Source of the DNA: an uncultured Eubacteriales bacterium
Lineage (GTDB): Bacteria; Bacillota; Clostridia; Oscillospirales; CAG-272
Direction: 5' to 3'
DNA: 62,377 nucleotides
Assembly: GCA_949747515.1 (NCBI GenBank)
Contig: CATKFO010000041.1
Location: forward strand, 1-62,377
The notes under the pieces are model-generated. The model did no database searches, was not told the origin of the DNA, and was given only the letters and a program-made list of their open reading frames with translations. This document shows, piece by piece, positions 20,044 to 29,964 of the stretch (its first letter is position 1; every line of letters begins with the position of its first letter). The translations under genes were made by a program, and so were the position numbers.

Positions 20044-21375
20044 TTATTCAAGAAATCCCTTATAGTGCCTCATAGTCATCTGAGCCTCGATCTCGCGAAT
20101 AGTTTCAAGAACCACGCCGACGACGATGATAATAGACGAGCCGCCGAACGCTATGCCCGCAAGAGCTCCGCCCGCGACAATATTAGCGATAAGGGGAAGG
20201 ATAGCGACGACGGACAGCAGGATCGCTCCGATAAGGGTGACCTTGGAAAGCACCTTTGAGATGTAATCCGAGGTCGGACGACCGGGTCTTATACCGGGAA
20301 TAAATCCGCCTTGTGATTTTATGTTGTTCGCTACCTCGACGGGATTAAACGAAATCGCAATGTAGAAATATGCAAACGCGATGATCATTACAAATGTCAG
20401 AACCGCGTAGAAAACGCTGTCGCTGCTGAACATTTTATTCACTATAAAGTCCCAAACGCCGCCTTTCTTAGGCTGAACGAATAGAGCGATCGTAGCGGGA
20501 ATAGTGATAATTGAGTTTGCAAAGATAATAGGCATAACGCCGGTCATATTGACTTTGATAGGAAGAGACGAGCTCTGTCCGCCGTACATCTTACGGCCGA
20601 CTACCTTTTTCGCATATTGTACCGGGAGCTTTCTTTCGCTGTTCGTCATCCAAACAATGAATCCGATCATTGCGACGGCGACGATAACTCCGACAACAGC
20701 GATAATTATACCTACCCACTGAGCGATATTGCCTGTTGATCCGTCGGCCTTCTGATACGTGCCGTTTCCGGAGCAGTAAGCCCACAGGGTTGAAACTATC
20801 GAGGGGCCGCGGGAGATAATGTTGGCGAAAAGAATGATGGAGATACCGTTTCCGATACCGTTCTCATTGATCTTTTCAGACAGCCACATTACAAGCGCTG
20901 AACCGGCGCAGTAGCATGCGATAATAACTACCGCCGCAAAAGCGCTTCTGTCGCTGACAACATTGTTAGCAAGAAGAAGTCTGTAGTAACCGAACGCCGT
21001 AAGGAGGCCGAGGGCCACGGTGACGTATCTGGTGTACTGATTGATCTTCTTTTTGCCTTCTTCGCCTTCTTTGGAGAGTCTCTCCAAATGAGGAATAGCC
21101 ACGCAGAGGAGCTGCATAACGATTGACGCCGTAATATACGGCTGAATGCCGAGTGCAAAGAGGGTTGCATTGGATAGGGCGCCGCCGGAAAGAATGTTCA
21201 GATAACCAAGGATAGAACCGTTGGTGTATGTGTACAGCTGTCCGAGCATACCTGAATCCATGTACGGGATCGGAAGCGCGGTGCCGACTCTGTAAAGAAG
21301 AACGACGATCATCGTATAAATGAGCTTCTTCTTTAAATCGGCGATTTTCCATGCATTTCTGATTGTCTCAAACAT
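20044..21375 (-). CDS. secY: Protein translocase subunit SecY
   Basis: Central channel of the Sec translocon, 443 residues with ten predicted membrane helices. It opens FETIRNAWKIADLKKKLIYT and has the plug/helix-2 region with GGALSNATLFALGIQPYITA. Its ATG directly follows the rplO stop, indicating translational coupling. Located between rplO and adk in standard spc order. One periplasmic loop (SGNGTYQKADGSTGN) is mildly expanded. Confidence 0.97.
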   Translation of the reverse strand: MFETIRNAWKIADLKKKLIYTMIVVLLYRVGTALPIPYMDSGMLGQLYTYTNGSILGYLNILSGGALSNATLFALGIQPYITASIVMQLLCVAIPHLERLSKEGEEGKKKINQYTRYVTVALGLLTAFGYYRLLLANNVVSDRSAFAAVVIIACYCAGSALVMWLSEKINENGIGNGISIILFANIISRGPSIVSTLWAYCSGNGTYQKADGSTGNIAQWVGIIIAVVGVIVAVAMIGFIVWMTNSERKLPVQYAKKVVGRKMYGGQSSSLPIKVNMTGVMPIIFANSIITIPATIALFVQPKKGGVWDFIVNKMFSSDSVFYAVLTFVMIIAFAYFYIAISFNPVEVANNIKSQGGFIPGIRPGRPTSDYISKVLSKVTLIGAILLSVVAILPLIANIVAGGALAGIAFGGSSIIIVVGVVLETIREIEAQMTMRHYKGFLE

Positions 21376-21816
21376 TTAAATCACCTCGGCTACTCCGCCT
21401 GCCGCTTCAATCTTCTCTTTTGCAGTCGACGAGAAGATAGCTGCCTTAACGGTGATTTTCTTAGTAATCTCGCCATTGCCGAGCACTTTGAGTCCGTCAA
21501 GGGGCTTCCGTACGATCTTCGCTGCCATAAGAGCATCGAGATCCACAACGGAGCCGTCGTCGAACTTATTCAGAGCGTCGACGTTTACAATAGCATAGTT
21601 CTTAGCGAACATGTTATTGAAGCCTCTTTTAGGAAGCTTTCTGTACAGCGGAAGCTGACCGCCCTCAAATCCGGGACGTACTCCGCCGCCGCTTCTGGCG
21701 TTCTGACCCTTGTGTCCCTTACCGGCGGTCTTGCCGTTGCCTGATCCGGGACCTCTGCCGCGGCGCCAAACCTGTTTAGCTGAACCGGGAGCCGGTGAAA
21801 GTTCATGGAGCTTCAT
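21376..21816 (-). CDS. rplO: 50S ribosomal protein L15
   Basis: Late-assembly 50S protein, 146 residues, beginning [12 protein letters not shown] and with the Gly/Arg-rich extension ([20 protein letters not shown]) that reaches into 23S rRNA. Its stop abuts the secY start. Confidence 0.97.
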   Translation of the reverse strand: MKLHELSPAPGSAKQVWRRGRGPGSGNGKTAGKGHKGQNARSGGGVRPGFEGGQLPLYRKLPKRGFNNMFAKNYAIVNVDALNKFDDGSVVDLDALMAAKIVRKPLDGLKVLGNGEITKKITVKAAIFSSTAKEKIEAAGGVAEVI

Positions 21817-21863
21817 TACTTTTGATCCTCCTTATTAAGATGTGGATTGTTTTAAGGAGGGGC

Positions 21864-22046
21864 TTACGCCTTCTCCACAGTTACAAGGTGACGAAGCACC
21901 TTTACCTTGCCGTCGAGCACGGGACCGGCGTCGTGAACGATGCTGTCGCCGATCTTTCTCAGTCCGAGAGAAGCGGCTGTTGCGCGCTGATTGGGCTTAG
22001 ACGATATAAGACTCTTTGTAAGAGTAATTTTTACCTTTTCCATCAT
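21864..22046 (-). CDS. rpmD: 50S ribosomal protein L30
   Basis: Short 60-residue L30 with the KITLTKSLISSKPNQRATA N-terminus. Lies between rpsE and rplO; a 47-nt spacer follows. Confidence 0.95.
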   Translation of the reverse strand: MMEKVKITLTKSLISSKPNQRATAASLGLRKIGDSIVHDAGPVLDGKVKVLRHLVTVEKA

Positions 22047-22054
22047 GTACCTCC

Positions 22055-22558
22055 TCAGCCTTTAAGCTGCTCGGCGGAAATTCCGCGGGTCTTTGCAACC
22101 TGCTCCGCGGTACGGAGGGACTTAAGTCCTTCAAACGTAGCCTTAACCACGTTGATAGGATTGTTGGAACGGAGGCACTTGCTTCTGATATTCTTGATGC
22201 CGGCAAGCTCAAGCACTACGCGCACGGTCTTACCAGCGATGATTCCAGTACCTTTTGCAGCCGGTTTCAGCAGAACGGAACCTGCTCCGAACTGACCGAG
22301 GACCTGATGAGGAATCGTCGTATCTCTCATAGATACTTCTATCATATTCTTCTTAGCGTCCTCGATTCCCTTACGGATTGCTTCCGGAACCTCGGCGGCC
22401 TTACCAAGACCGTAGCCTACGTGTCCGTTTTCGTCTCCAACGACCATCAGCGCCGCGAAGCGAGCGATACGTCCGCCTTTTACGGTTTTGGAAACACGGT
22501 TCACAACAACAAGCTTTTCTTTGAGGTCAAGCTCGTTGGGGTCGAAATTTCTAACCAT
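22055..22558 (-). CDS. rpsE: 30S ribosomal protein S5
   Basis: Decoding-fidelity protein of the 30S subunit, 167 residues. The S5 double-stranded-RNA-binding domain ([19 protein letters not shown], 12-30) precedes the C-terminal domain with the [19 protein letters not shown] motif. It starts 8 nt before rpmD. Confidence 0.97.
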   Translation of the reverse strand: MVRNFDPNELDLKEKLVVVNRVSKTVKGGRIARFAALMVVGDENGHVGYGLGKAAEVPEAIRKGIEDAKKNMIEVSMRDTTIPHQVLGQFGAGSVLLKPAAKGTGIIAGKTVRVVLELAGIKNIRSKCLRSNNPINVVKATFEGLKSLRTAEQVAKTRGISAEQLKG

Positions 22559-22632
22559 TGTATTTCTCCTAATTGAATGTTTAACGTTTGATTAAACAGT
22601 GTACAAACCGGATGTCCGGCGACGCCGTGAGA

Positions 22633-22992
22633 TCAGAACTTCAGTCCTGCTTCGCGAGCGCCTTCAGCCAGCTCCGATACACGTCCGTGATATACATAAC
22701 CGCCGCGGTCAAAGACAACCTCGGTGATTCCTTTTGCCGCCGCGCGTTCCGCAATTTTTGCGCCAACCTGCTTGGCGGCCGCCTTATTGCTTCCGATTCC
22801 CTCAAATCCCTTTTCAGTCGAAGACGCAGAGCAAAGGGTTACTCCCTTTACATCGTCGATGATCTGAGCGTAGATGTGAGCGTTAGAACGGTAAACGTCG
22901 AGACGGGGACGCTCGGTTGTTCCGGAAATTTTAGCGCGGACACGAGCGTGTCTTTTAACGCGCTGAACGTTTTTATCCTTCTTAGATACCAT
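22633..22992 (-). CDS. rplR: 50S ribosomal protein L18
   Basis: 5S rRNA-binding protein, 119 residues, with [20 protein letters not shown] near 14-33 and [12 protein letters not shown] near the C-terminus. A 74-nt gap separates it from rpsE, longer than the usual spacing. Confidence 0.96.
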   Translation of the reverse strand: MVSKKDKNVQRVKRHARVRAKISGTTERPRLDVYRSNAHIYAQIIDDVKGVTLCSASSTEKGFEGIGSNKAAAKQVGAKIAERAAAKGITEVVFDRGGYVYHGRVSELAEGAREAGLKF

Positions 22993-23010
22993 TTCACACG
23001 TCTCCTTTCA

Positions 23011-23550
23011 TTATTTACCGGCCTTGCCGGATTTACGGCGAATACGCTCGTCGGCATATTTAACGCCTTTTCCGAGGTACGGTTCAGGCGGTCTTTTGGA
23101 CCGGATTTCCGCCGCGATCTGACCGCAAGCCTGCTTGTCGTAGCTCTTAACGATAATAGTATTTGAATCGGGAACGTCGAATGTTACCTTCTCGTCCTCT
23201 TCAAAATATATCGGGTGAGAGTGTCCAAGGTTAAGAACGAGTTTCTTGCCCTCTTTAGCTACCCTGTAACCGACGCCTACGATCTCGAGCTTTTTAGAAT
23301 ATCCCTCCGACACGCCTATGATCATATTGTTTATGATAGTGCGCGTCATACCGTGAAGAGAACGGTTGTTTTTCTCGTCGTTTGGACGGGTAACGGTAAC
23401 GGTAGTTCCGTCGACCGCTACGGTCATAGCCGAGGGAGCGTCGAAAGTAAGCGCGCCCTTAGCGCCTTTAACTGTAACGAGGTTGTTTTCAGCCACATCA
23501 ACGGTAACGCCAGCCGGCACCGTGATAGGAGCTCTACCAATTCTTGACAT
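23011..23550 (-). CDS. rplF: 50S ribosomal protein L6
   Basis: GTPase-centre-proximal protein of the 50S, 179 residues, two tandem L6 domains. N-terminus MSRIGRAPITVPAGV; C-terminal signature KRPPEPYLGKGVKYADE. Confidence 0.97.
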   Translation of the reverse strand: MSRIGRAPITVPAGVTVDVAENNLVTVKGAKGALTFDAPSAMTVAVDGTTVTVTRPNDEKNNRSLHGMTRTIINNMIIGVSEGYSKKLEIVGVGYRVAKEGKKLVLNLGHSHPIYFEEDEKVTFDVPDSNTIIVKSYDKQACGQIAAEIRSKRPPEPYLGKGVKYADERIRRKSGKAGK

Positions 23551-23567
23551 ATCGAGTCCTCCCTTCC

Positions 23568-23966
23568 TTACCAGACAAAGGCGAGGATCTCGCCGCCGAC
23601 ATTCTCGCGTCTTGCACGCTTGTCGGTCATAATGCCCTTGGATGTGGATACGATCGCAATACCGAGGCCGTTCATAACCTTAGGCATGTCCTCGCAATTC
23701 GAATAGATACGAAGACCGGGCTTTGAAACGCGGCGAAGGCCGTGAATAACCTTCTGCTTGCCCGCTTCATACTTCAGAGTAACTCTGATTACGCCCTGTT
23801 TACCGTCCTCGATAATCTGCACGCCTTTGATATAGCCTTCTTCTTTAAGAATATCGGCGATAGCCTTCTTCATATTTGAAGCGGGAATATCAACGGTTTC
23901 GTGCTTAGCGTTATTTGCGTTGCGGATTCTTGTGAGCATATCCGCAATAACGTCTGAAATCTGCAT
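23568..23966 (-). CDS. rpsH: 30S ribosomal protein S8
   Basis: Central-domain 16S rRNA binder, 132 residues, [18 protein letters not shown] at the start and [20 protein letters not shown] near the end. In E. coli S8 is the spc operon repressor. Here it is preceded by an unusually long 209-nt leader with a perfect palindrome, a plausible place for such control, though this is inference. Confidence 0.97.
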   Translation of the reverse strand: MQISDVIADMLTRIRNANNAKHETVDIPASNMKKAIADILKEEGYIKGVQIIEDGKQGVIRVTLKYEAGKQKVIHGLRRVSKPGLRIYSNCEDMPKVMNGLGIAIVSTSKGIMTDKRARRENVGGEILAFVW

Positions 23967-24175
23967 TGTTTTTTCCTCCTGTCATGCAAGTATATTTTCT
24001 TGCTGCCGGTAAATTTCTTCGCCGGCCGCTCATCAGCGGTTAAACGGAAGCTTCCGTTTCCTGCCGATGCGGAACCGCGCCGCATATCGGTATCCTTTGG
24101 CTGCGCCGTCGGACGCCGTTTGCGCGACGATATATACGCAAATCCGTATTACACGGAATAAGCCGTATTTTCCGC
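23967..24175 (-). promoter_or_regulatory. Structured 209-nt leader between rpsN and rpsH
   Basis: Neighbouring genes in this operon are mostly separated by 5-50 nt, so this gap stands out. It holds a perfect 18-bp palindrome (AAACGGAAGCTTCCGTTT, 24,042-24,059), a second inverted repeat around CCGTATTACACGG (near 24,150) and several G/C stems. No reading frame of note. It may be a ribosomal-protein-binding leader, a processing site or an internal promoter region. Confidence 0.4.
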
Positions 24176-24361
24176 TTACCAGGAAGCCTTTCTTACTCCG
24201 GGGATCTCGCCTTTGTAGGCAAGCTCTCTGAAGCAGATACGGCAAATTCCGTATTTACGGAGGTAAGCGTGAGGTCTGCCGCAGATCTTGCAGCGGTTGT
24301 ATTCTCTAGTGGAATACTTCTGCGGCCTTTGCTGCTTATTGATCATTGCTTTCTTAGCCAT
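24176..24361 (-). CDS. rpsN: 30S ribosomal protein S14, type Z
   Basis: Zinc-binding S14 of 61 residues. Cysteines C24, C27, C40, C43 form the zinc site within [20 protein letters not shown], which makes it the short Z type typical of Firmicutes. Confidence 0.97.
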   Translation of the reverse strand: MAKKAMINKQQRPQKYSTREYNRCKICGRPHAYLRKYGICRICFRELAYKGEIPGVRKASW

Positions 24362-24378
24362 TATCGTATCCCCCTAAA

Positions 24379-24918
24379 TTACTTTGCAAAAGGAGCGCCC
24401 AAAAGGGTCAGCAGTTCTTTTGCTTCTTCATCCGTCTTAGCCGTGGTAACGAAACAGATATCCATACCGCGTATCTTGTCGACCTTTTCGTAATCGATCT
24501 CGGGGAAAATAAGCTGTTCCTTCAGGCCGAGAGCATAGTTGCCTCTGCCGTCGAAAGCGTCGGGATTGATTCCCTTAAAGTCGCGGACGCGGGGAAGAGC
24601 GAAGTTGAAGAGTCTGTCTACAAACTCGTACATGCGCTCGCCGCGGAGGGTGACTTTCGCTCCGATCTTCATGCCCTGACGAAGCTTGAAGTTTGCGACG
24701 GATTTCTTTGCGAAGGTCGGAACAGCCTTCTGACCGGTGATTTGAGAAAGGTCGTCAATGATAGCGTCGATGACCTTTGTGTTTTCTTTAGCGTCTCCCG
24801 CGCCTACGTTGATAACGATTTTATCAAGCTTTGGGATCTGCATGGGGCTCTTGTACTCGAACTTCTTCATGAGAGCGGGAGCGACCTGAGCCTTATACAT
24901 TTCTGCAACTCTTGCCAT
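24379..24918 (-). CDS. rplE: 50S ribosomal protein L5
   Basis: 5S rRNA-binding protein contacting P-site tRNA, 179 residues. Typical segments are [16 protein letters not shown] (28-43) and [20 protein letters not shown]. Lies between rplX and rpsN. Confidence 0.97.
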   Translation of the reverse strand: MARVAEMYKAQVAPALMKKFEYKSPMQIPKLDKIVINVGAGDAKENTKVIDAIIDDLSQITGQKAVPTFAKKSVANFKLRQGMKIGAKVTLRGERMYEFVDRLFNFALPRVRDFKGINPDAFDGRGNYALGLKEQLIFPEIDYEKVDKIRGMDICFVTTAKTDEEAKELLTLLGAPFAK

Positions 24919-24936
24919 TTGTATGCTTCCTCCTCA

Positions 24937-25263
24937 TCAAAGTTCCGCGCCGCACTTAGCGCAAACGCGTGTTTTCTTGCCGTCCTCGATTTTATAGGAA
25001 GGACGGGTTGCTCCGCTGCCCTTTTTAGCGCATGTCTCGCAGTAAAGCTGAACCTTAGACGCGTACATAGCGCCCTCGACCTCGACTATACCGCCGTTTT
25101 CCTGCGGAGGACGGGGTTTGACGTGCTTTTTAACTTTATTTACGCCTGCGACGATAACCTTGCCTTCTTTAGCGGATACTTCAAGGACCTTACCGATCTT
25201 GCCCTTGTCGTCGCCGGAAACAACGATAACGGTGTCGTTGGTTTTTACGTGAAGTTTATTCAT
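24937..25263 (-). CDS. rplX: 50S ribosomal protein L24 with zinc-ribbon tail
   Basis: Assembly initiator of the 50S, 108 residues. The N-terminal KOW domain (DTVIVVSGDDKGKIGKV, 10-26) is normal. The C-terminal part carries two CxxC pairs (C75/C78 and C101/C104) that look like a zinc ribbon; many bacterial L24 proteins have lost them. Confidence 0.95.
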   Translation of the reverse strand: MNKLHVKTNDTVIVVSGDDKGKIGKVLEVSAKEGKVIVAGVNKVKKHVKPRPPQENGGIVEVEGAMYASKVQLYCETCAKKGSGATRPSYKIEDGKKTRVCAKCGAEL

Positions 25264-25276
25264 TCTTTACTCCTCC

Positions 25277-25645
25277 TCACAGTACTTCCGGTGCAAGGGA
25301 GAGGATCTTTGTATATTCGTGCTCGCGGAGCTCGCGCGCCACGGGACCGAATATACGGGTTCCCTTGGGGTTTTTGTCTTCGTTGATAATAACGGCTGCG
25401 TTTTCGTCGAATTTAATGTAGGATCCGTCCGCGCGGCGGAGACCCTTAACGCTTCTGACGATAACAGCCTTAACAACATCGCCTTTTTTGACTACGCCGC
25501 CCGGCGCCGCCTTTTTAACGGCGCATACTACAACATCGCCGATGTTGCCGTAGCGTCTGCCGGTGCCGCCCAGCACGCGAATGCACATAAGTTCTTTCGC
25601 GCCCGTGTTGTCGGCAACCTTCATTAATGATTGCTGTTGAATCAC
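25277..25645 (-). CDS. rplN: 50S ribosomal protein L14
   Basis: Binds 23S rRNA at the 30S interface; 122 residues, the family's standard length. The start is GTG at 25,645 (M-I-Q-Q-Q-S), preceded by AAAGGGAGG with good spacing. An ATG 11 codons upstream would add a non-conserved leader and has no SD. Confidence 0.95.
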   Translation of the reverse strand: MIQQQSLMKVADNTGAKELMCIRVLGGTGRRYGNIGDVVVCAVKKAAPGGVVKKGDVVKAVIVRSVKGLRRADGSYIKFDENAAVIINEDKNPKGTRIFGPVARELREHEYTKILSLAPEVL

Positions 25646-25745
25646 TGCAGTTTTCCTCCCTTTGGATTTAAGTGGCACGTTCTTTGACGTGGCCTTTCAG
25701 AGAGCCCTAGCTTCCATATTTATATGAAAGCTGATGCGGGCGGAA

Positions 25746-26012
25746 TTATTTAACCTTTTCGACGATTCTTACAAGGCGCCATCTCTTGGTCTTAGAAAGC
25801 GGTCTTGTTTCCATAACCTCGATCTTATCTCCGATAGAGCATTCGTTGTTCTCGTCATGAGCGTGTATCTTAGCGGTACGCTTGATGATTTTACCGTAAT
25901 CGGGGTGCTTAACGTTGTCCTCGATAGCGACGACGACGGTCTTTTCCATCTTATTGCTGACGACCTTGCCGATTCTGGTTTTTCTCAGGTTGCGTTCAAT
26001 GTTTTCCATCAT
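25746..26012 (-). CDS. rpsQ: 30S ribosomal protein S17
   Basis: Primary 16S binder with an OB fold, 88 residues (87 if the second of two adjacent ATGs is used; the AAGGGGG site fits either). Core segments [20 protein letters not shown] and [16 protein letters not shown] are typical. A 100-nt gap follows before rplN. Confidence 0.96.
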   Translation of the reverse strand: MMENIERNLRKTRIGKVVSNKMEKTVVVAIEDNVKHPDYGKIIKRTAKIHAHDENNECSIGDKIEVMETRPLSKTKRWRLVRIVEKVK

Positions 26013-26023
26013 TCAGTCCCCCT

Positions 26024-26212
26024 TCACGCCTTTTTTTCAGTGATGACGGTCATCACGCGGGCGATCTCTTTCTTGGTCTCGGTGATCTTGTGGGGGTTCT
26101 CAAGCTGGTTGATAGCGAGCTGGAAACGGAGGTTAAAAAGTTCTGTTTTGAGATCCTTCAACATTGCTTCGAGCTCGTCGCCGGTTTTATTTCTGAGTTC
26201 TGTTGCCTTCAC
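26024..26212 (-). CDS. rpmC: 50S ribosomal protein L29
   Basis: Exit-tunnel rim protein, 62 residues, [18 protein letters not shown] at the start. Four-nt and 11-nt gaps to rplP and rpsQ indicate tight coupling. Confidence 0.96.
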   Translation of the reverse strand: MKATELRNKTGDELEAMLKDLKTELFNLRFQLAINQLENPHKITETKKEIARVMTVITEKKA

Positions 26213-26215
26213 AGC

Positions 26216-26647
26216 TTATCCCTCCACTTCTTTATCGAGCTGTTCTTTCGTTACGAAGCGGCACTTGATGGGAAGCTTATGCATTGCAAGACGCATAGCC
26301 TCTCGCGCCAGCTCCTCGGAAACGCCGTCCATTTCAAAGAGCACTCTGCCCGGTTTTACGACCGCCACCCAATATTCGGGCGAACCTTTACCGGAACCCA
26401 TTCGGGTTTCAGCCGGTTTTTCAGTGATCGGCTTGTCAGGGAATATCTTGATCCAGACCTGACCGCCGCGGCGGATGTAACGGGTCATAGCGATACGTGC
26501 CGCCTCGATCTGGTTGGATGTGATCCAAGCCGGTTCGAGAGCCACAAGTCCGTAATTTCCATACGTTACTTTGTTGCCGCGTACAGCTTTACCCTTGAGG
26601 CGACCCCTCTGTACGCGTCTGTATTTTACTCTCTTAGGCATTAACAT
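26216..26647 (-). CDS. rplP: 50S ribosomal protein L16
   Basis: Organises the A site of the 50S; 143 residues, starting [11 protein letters not shown]. Its ATG overlaps the rpsC stop by one base (TGATG), so translation is coupled. The [21 protein letters not shown] motif is present as [18 protein letters not shown]. Confidence 0.97.
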   Translation of the reverse strand: MLMPKRVKYRRVQRGRLKGKAVRGNKVTYGNYGLVALEPAWITSNQIEAARIAMTRYIRRGGQVWIKIFPDKPITEKPAETRMGSGKGSPEYWVAVVKPGRVLFEMDGVSEELAREAMRLAMHKLPIKCRFVTKEQLDKEVEG

Positions 26648-27507
26648 CAGCGTGCGCCTCCTTCTGTTGTATTTGCTTTCGGAGCCTCGCGTCTAGGCGC
26701 GCGGGGAGCTCTCGCGTTCTGCGACGCGTTTCTGTCTCCGTCGCGTCCGCCGTCTCTGCGTCCGAAGCCGCGTCCGCCCTCGCGACGTCCGCCGTCTCTG
26801 CGATCGCGTCTCTGGCCTCTGTTGTCCTGCTTTCTGTTATTACGGCGTCTGTCGTCGTTTCCGGTGCGCGCTACTTCGGAGAGAACCTCGCCCTTGTAGA
26901 TCCAAACCTTAACGCCGATCTTACCATAGGTGGTGTTGGCTTCCCAGAAACCGTAATCAATATCCGCGCGGATTGTCTGCAGCGGAATAGTGCCTTCGTG
27001 ATAATGCTCCGTACGAGCGATTTCAGCGCCGCCGAGACGACCGCTTACGGCGATCTTGATACCCTTAGCGCCAAGTCTCATGGTACGTCCGATAGCCTGC
27101 TTCATAGCGCGGCGGAAACCGATACGTCTCTCAAGCTGAGCGGCTATGCTTTCCGCGACGAGCTGAGCGTCCATTTCAACGGGCTTTACTTCGATAACGT
27201 TTACGGAAACGGGAGCGCCGACCATAGCTTCCAGCTCGGCCTTCAGCCCGTCTATTTCGGAACCGCCGCGTCCGATAACTATACCCGGCTTCGCGCAGTG
27301 AATAAACACGCGAACGCGTCCGGTATTATCGCGCTCGATCTCGATCTTCGGAACTCCGGCAAGAAAGAGTTTTTTCTTAAGAAATACTCTAATCTTATGG
27401 TCGGATACGAGGATATCGCCGAACTTCTCATCGGAAGCGTACCATCTGGAATCCCAGTTCTTAATTACACCGACTCTGAGTCCGTGCGGATTAACTTTCT
27501 GTCCCAT
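26647..27507 (-). CDS. rpsC: 30S ribosomal protein S3 with long RG-rich tail
   Basis: mRNA-entry-channel protein with helicase activity. The normal S3 body occupies residues 1-216: KH domain with [11 protein letters not shown] at 75-85 and C-terminal domain ending near [10 protein letters not shown]. It then carries a ~70-residue tail (217-286) rich in Arg, Gly and Asp with repeated RRDGG-type units, compared with the family's usual 205-230 total length. Such RGG-like tails are disordered and bind RNA non-specifically; here it would sit near the mRNA entry site. Overlaps rplP by one base. Confidence 0.96.
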   Translation of the reverse strand: MGQKVNPHGLRVGVIKNWDSRWYASDEKFGDILVSDHKIRVFLKKKLFLAGVPKIEIERDNTGRVRVFIHCAKPGIVIGRGGSEIDGLKAELEAMVGAPVSVNVIEVKPVEMDAQLVAESIAAQLERRIGFRRAMKQAIGRTMRLGAKGIKIAVSGRLGGAEIARTEHYHEGTIPLQTIRADIDYGFWEANTTYGKIGVKVWIYKGEVLSEVARTGNDDRRRNNRKQDNRGQRRDRRDGGRREGGRGFGRRDGGRDGDRNASQNARAPRAPRREAPKANTTEGGAR

Positions 27508-27521
27508 TATCGACTACCTCC

Positions 27522-27857
27522 TCATTCTTTTTCTTTCAGTGCTATTGTGATATGGCTGGTTCTCTTAAGAATTCTGTCCGCGGAGCCTTTTCCGCGAGGC
27601 ATCATTCTTTTCAGGGTCATACCGGGGCAAACGAAGCACTCGGAGACCATAAGGTTGTCAGCGTTCATGCTGTAATTGTGTTCCGCATCGGCAGCCACCT
27701 TATTAAGGAGCTTGAGTATATGCTCGCAAGCAGCCTTAGGGGTTGTCTTGAGAATTCCGCAGGCGGCGGCGTAGTCTTTACCTCTGATGAGGTCGAGAAC
27801 AATGCTCACCTTGCGAGGGGAGATGCGGATATGCTTTTGTGTTGATCTTGCTTCCAT
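27522..27857 (-). CDS. rplV: 50S ribosomal protein L22
   Basis: Exit-tunnel protein, 111 residues, with HIRISPRKVSIVLDLIRGKD near 9-28 and the hairpin-tip region PRGKGSADRILKRTSHITI. Standard position between rpsS and rpsC. Confidence 0.96.
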   Translation of the reverse strand: MEARSTQKHIRISPRKVSIVLDLIRGKDYAAACGILKTTPKAACEHILKLLNKVAADAEHNYSMNADNLMVSECFVCPGMTLKRMMPRGKGSADRILKRTSHITIALKEKE

Positions 27858-27880
27858 TATCTTTCATCCTCCCTTTCGCA

Positions 27881-28162
27881 TTATTTACCGTTATTGGAAG
27901 TCTTGGAACCGGCGTGACCCTTAAAGGTTCTCGTCGGAGCGAATTCCCCGAGCTTGTGGCCGACCATATCCTCGGTAACGTAGACCGGAATATGCTTGCG
28001 GCCGTCGTGAACGGCTATGGTGTGTCCGACGAATTCGGGGAAAATGGTAGAGGCTCTTGACCATGTCTTGAGCACCTTCTTTTCGCCCTTTTCGTTCATG
28101 GCACAAATTCTCGCGTAGAGTTTTTCTTCCACATAGGGCGCTTTTTTCAAACTTCTGCTCAT
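27881..28162 (-). CDS. rpsS: 30S ribosomal protein S19
   Basis: Head protein forming a pair with S13, 93 residues, [15 protein letters not shown] at the start and [15 protein letters not shown] near the end. Confidence 0.97.
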   Translation of the reverse strand: MSRSLKKAPYVEEKLYARICAMNEKGEKKVLKTWSRASTIFPEFVGHTIAVHDGRKHIPVYVTEDMVGHKLGEFAPTRTFKGHAGSKTSNNGK

Positions 28163-28179
28163 TTATGTTGCCTCCTTCC

Positions 28180-29010
28180 TTACTTACTGTTTCTGCGCTT
28201 GACAATGAACTTATCGGTTCTTGCCTTCTTGTTGCGCGTCTTAAGACCGAGAGCCGGTTTACCCCACGGGGTAACTGGGCCCGGACGACCGATAGGAGAA
28301 CGTCCTTCGCCTCCTCCGTGCGGGTGATCGCATGGGTTCATGACTGAACCGCGAACCGTAGGACGGATGCCCATGTGACGTTTTCTACCGGCTTTACCGA
28401 TTTTAACGGTATCGTGCTCGACGTTGCTGATCTGACCGATCGTAGCTTTGCAGTCGATTCTGATGTAGCGAACCTCGCCGGAAGGAAGTCTTACCTGAGC
28501 GAGCTCGCCTTCCTTAGCCATAAGCTGAGCCTGAACGCCTGCCGAACGAACGAGCTGCGCGCCCTTGCCGGGAGTAAGCTCGATATTGCAGATGAAGGTA
28601 CCTACGGGGATATTGGCGAGAGGCAGTGTGTTGCCGGGCTTTATATCCGCGTCGGGACCGGAATACAGAACGTCTCCGTCAGTAACTCCAACGGGAGCGA
28701 TAACGTAGCTTTTCTTGCCCGCCTCATCCTTAAGAAGCGCGATGTAAGCGGTTCTGTTCGGATCGTATTCAACGCCGATAACGGTCTTCGGACCCTCTTC
28801 AAGTCTCTTGAAGTCGATAATACGGTATTTCTGTCTGTTTCCGCCGCCTTTATGACGAACGGTGATGCGGCCGTAGCTGTTGCGGCCGGCGTGCTTCTTT
28901 TTCTTAGCGAGAAGGCTCTTTTCGGGAGTAAACTTAGTAACTTCCTCGAAGGAGGGCGCGGACATATGTCTTCTCGCCGGAGTAGTCGGCTTATACTTGA
29001 TAGTAGGCAT
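28180..29010 (-). CDS. rplB: 50S ribosomal protein L2
   Basis: Needed for subunit joining and peptidyl-transferase function; 276 residues. The diagnostic [20 protein letters not shown] stretch lies near 227-246. N-terminal [18 protein letters not shown] and [20 protein letters not shown] match the family. Confidence 0.97.
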   Translation of the reverse strand: MPTIKYKPTTPARRHMSAPSFEEVTKFTPEKSLLAKKKKHAGRNSYGRITVRHKGGGNRQKYRIIDFKRLEEGPKTVIGVEYDPNRTAYIALLKDEAGKKSYVIAPVGVTDGDVLYSGPDADIKPGNTLPLANIPVGTFICNIELTPGKGAQLVRSAGVQAQLMAKEGELAQVRLPSGEVRYIRIDCKATIGQISNVEHDTVKIGKAGRKRHMGIRPTVRGSVMNPCDHPHGGGEGRSPIGRPGPVTPWGKPALGLKTRNKKARTDKFIVKRRNSK

Positions 29011-29027
29011 TTATTCTCTCCCCCTTC

Positions 29028-29321
29028 TCAGTTCATTCCCTCGAAGAATTCGATAGTCTTGGAGTCGGCCGAAAGCGTGACGATCGCTTTCTTCCACTTT
29101 GCCGTTTTGCCCTCCGCGTAACGAACTCTCTTGGGTTTGCCATTCATATTAATCGTGTTGACGGCCGCGACCTTAACTCCGAACAGTTCTTCAACCGCGT
29201 GAGCGATCTCCGGCTTCGTAGCGTCCGTAGCGACCTTGAAAGCGTACTTCTTATCCGCGATCATGTCCATCGACTTCTCAGTGATAAGAGGCTTAATGAT
29301 TATATCCTGAGCGAATTTCAT
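29028..29321 (-). CDS. rplW: 50S ribosomal protein L23
   Basis: Docking site for trigger factor and SRP at the tunnel exit; 97 residues, with IIKPLITEKSMDMIADKKYAF near the start. Overlaps the rplD stop by 4 nt. Confidence 0.96.
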   Translation of the reverse strand: MKFAQDIIIKPLITEKSMDMIADKKYAFKVATDATKPEIAHAVEELFGVKVAAVNTINMNGKPKRVRYAEGKTAKWKKAIVTLSADSKTIEFFEGMN

Positions 29322-29944
29322 TCAGCATACACCTCCTCAATTTTCTGTGCGGCAGCCTGAGCGGTTACGAGCGTATCGCAGTTCAGGATGTCGTACACAT
29401 TGATCGTATTGCTGAGAGCCACCTTAACGCCGGGAATATTGGTTAGGCTGCGGTATACTTTTTCATCGGGCTCCGCAAGAACGACGAGAGCCTTCTTGCC
29501 CGCGCCGACAGCCGCAAGCATGTTCACCATGATTTTTGTCTTGAATTCCTCGGTTTTGATGTTGTCAATAACGATCATACTGTCGTCGCGAACCTTTGCC
29601 GAAAGCGCGCTGATCATAGCGATGCGACGCACCTTCTTGTTAAGCTTCGTTCTGTAAGAGCGAGGCTTCGGTCCGAGAGCGACTCCGCCGTGCGTCCACT
29701 GAGGGCTTCTGGTAGAGCCTTGTCTCGCGCGTCCGGTTCCCTTCTGTCTCCAAGGCTTTCTTCCGCCGCCGGAAACTTCGGTTCTGGTCAGAGTAGACTG
29801 AGTGCCCTGTCTCTGATTCCCAAGATAATTCTTAACTGCCGCGTGGAGGACGGCGCCGTTTACGTCCGCGGCGAACACAGCGTCGGAAAGGTTTATCTTA
29901 CCGACCTCGCCGCCAGCCATATTTACAACTTTGATCTCTGGCAT
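29318..29944 (-). CDS. rplD: 50S ribosomal protein L4
   Basis: Tunnel-constriction protein, 208 residues, with the extended loop GGRKPWRQKGTGRARQGS near 61-78. In some bacteria L4 represses the S10 operon by binding its leader. Confidence 0.97.
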   Translation of the reverse strand: MPEIKVVNMAGGEVGKINLSDAVFAADVNGAVLHAAVKNYLGNQRQGTQSTLTRTEVSGGGRKPWRQKGTGRARQGSTRSPQWTHGGVALGPKPRSYRTKLNKKVRRIAMISALSAKVRDDSMIVIDNIKTEEFKTKIMVNMLAAVGAGKKALVVLAEPDEKVYRSLTNIPGVKVALSNTINVYDILNCDTLVTAQAAAQKIEEVYAE

Positions 29945-29964
29945 TTTCTCTTCCTCCTTCCGAC

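Noticed and set aside
24015..24036. CTGATGA...CGAA on the minus strand, resembling hammerhead ribozyme core
   Set aside because: Stem II would be only about two base pairs and the base after GAA is G rather than A; flanking stems I and III do not form.
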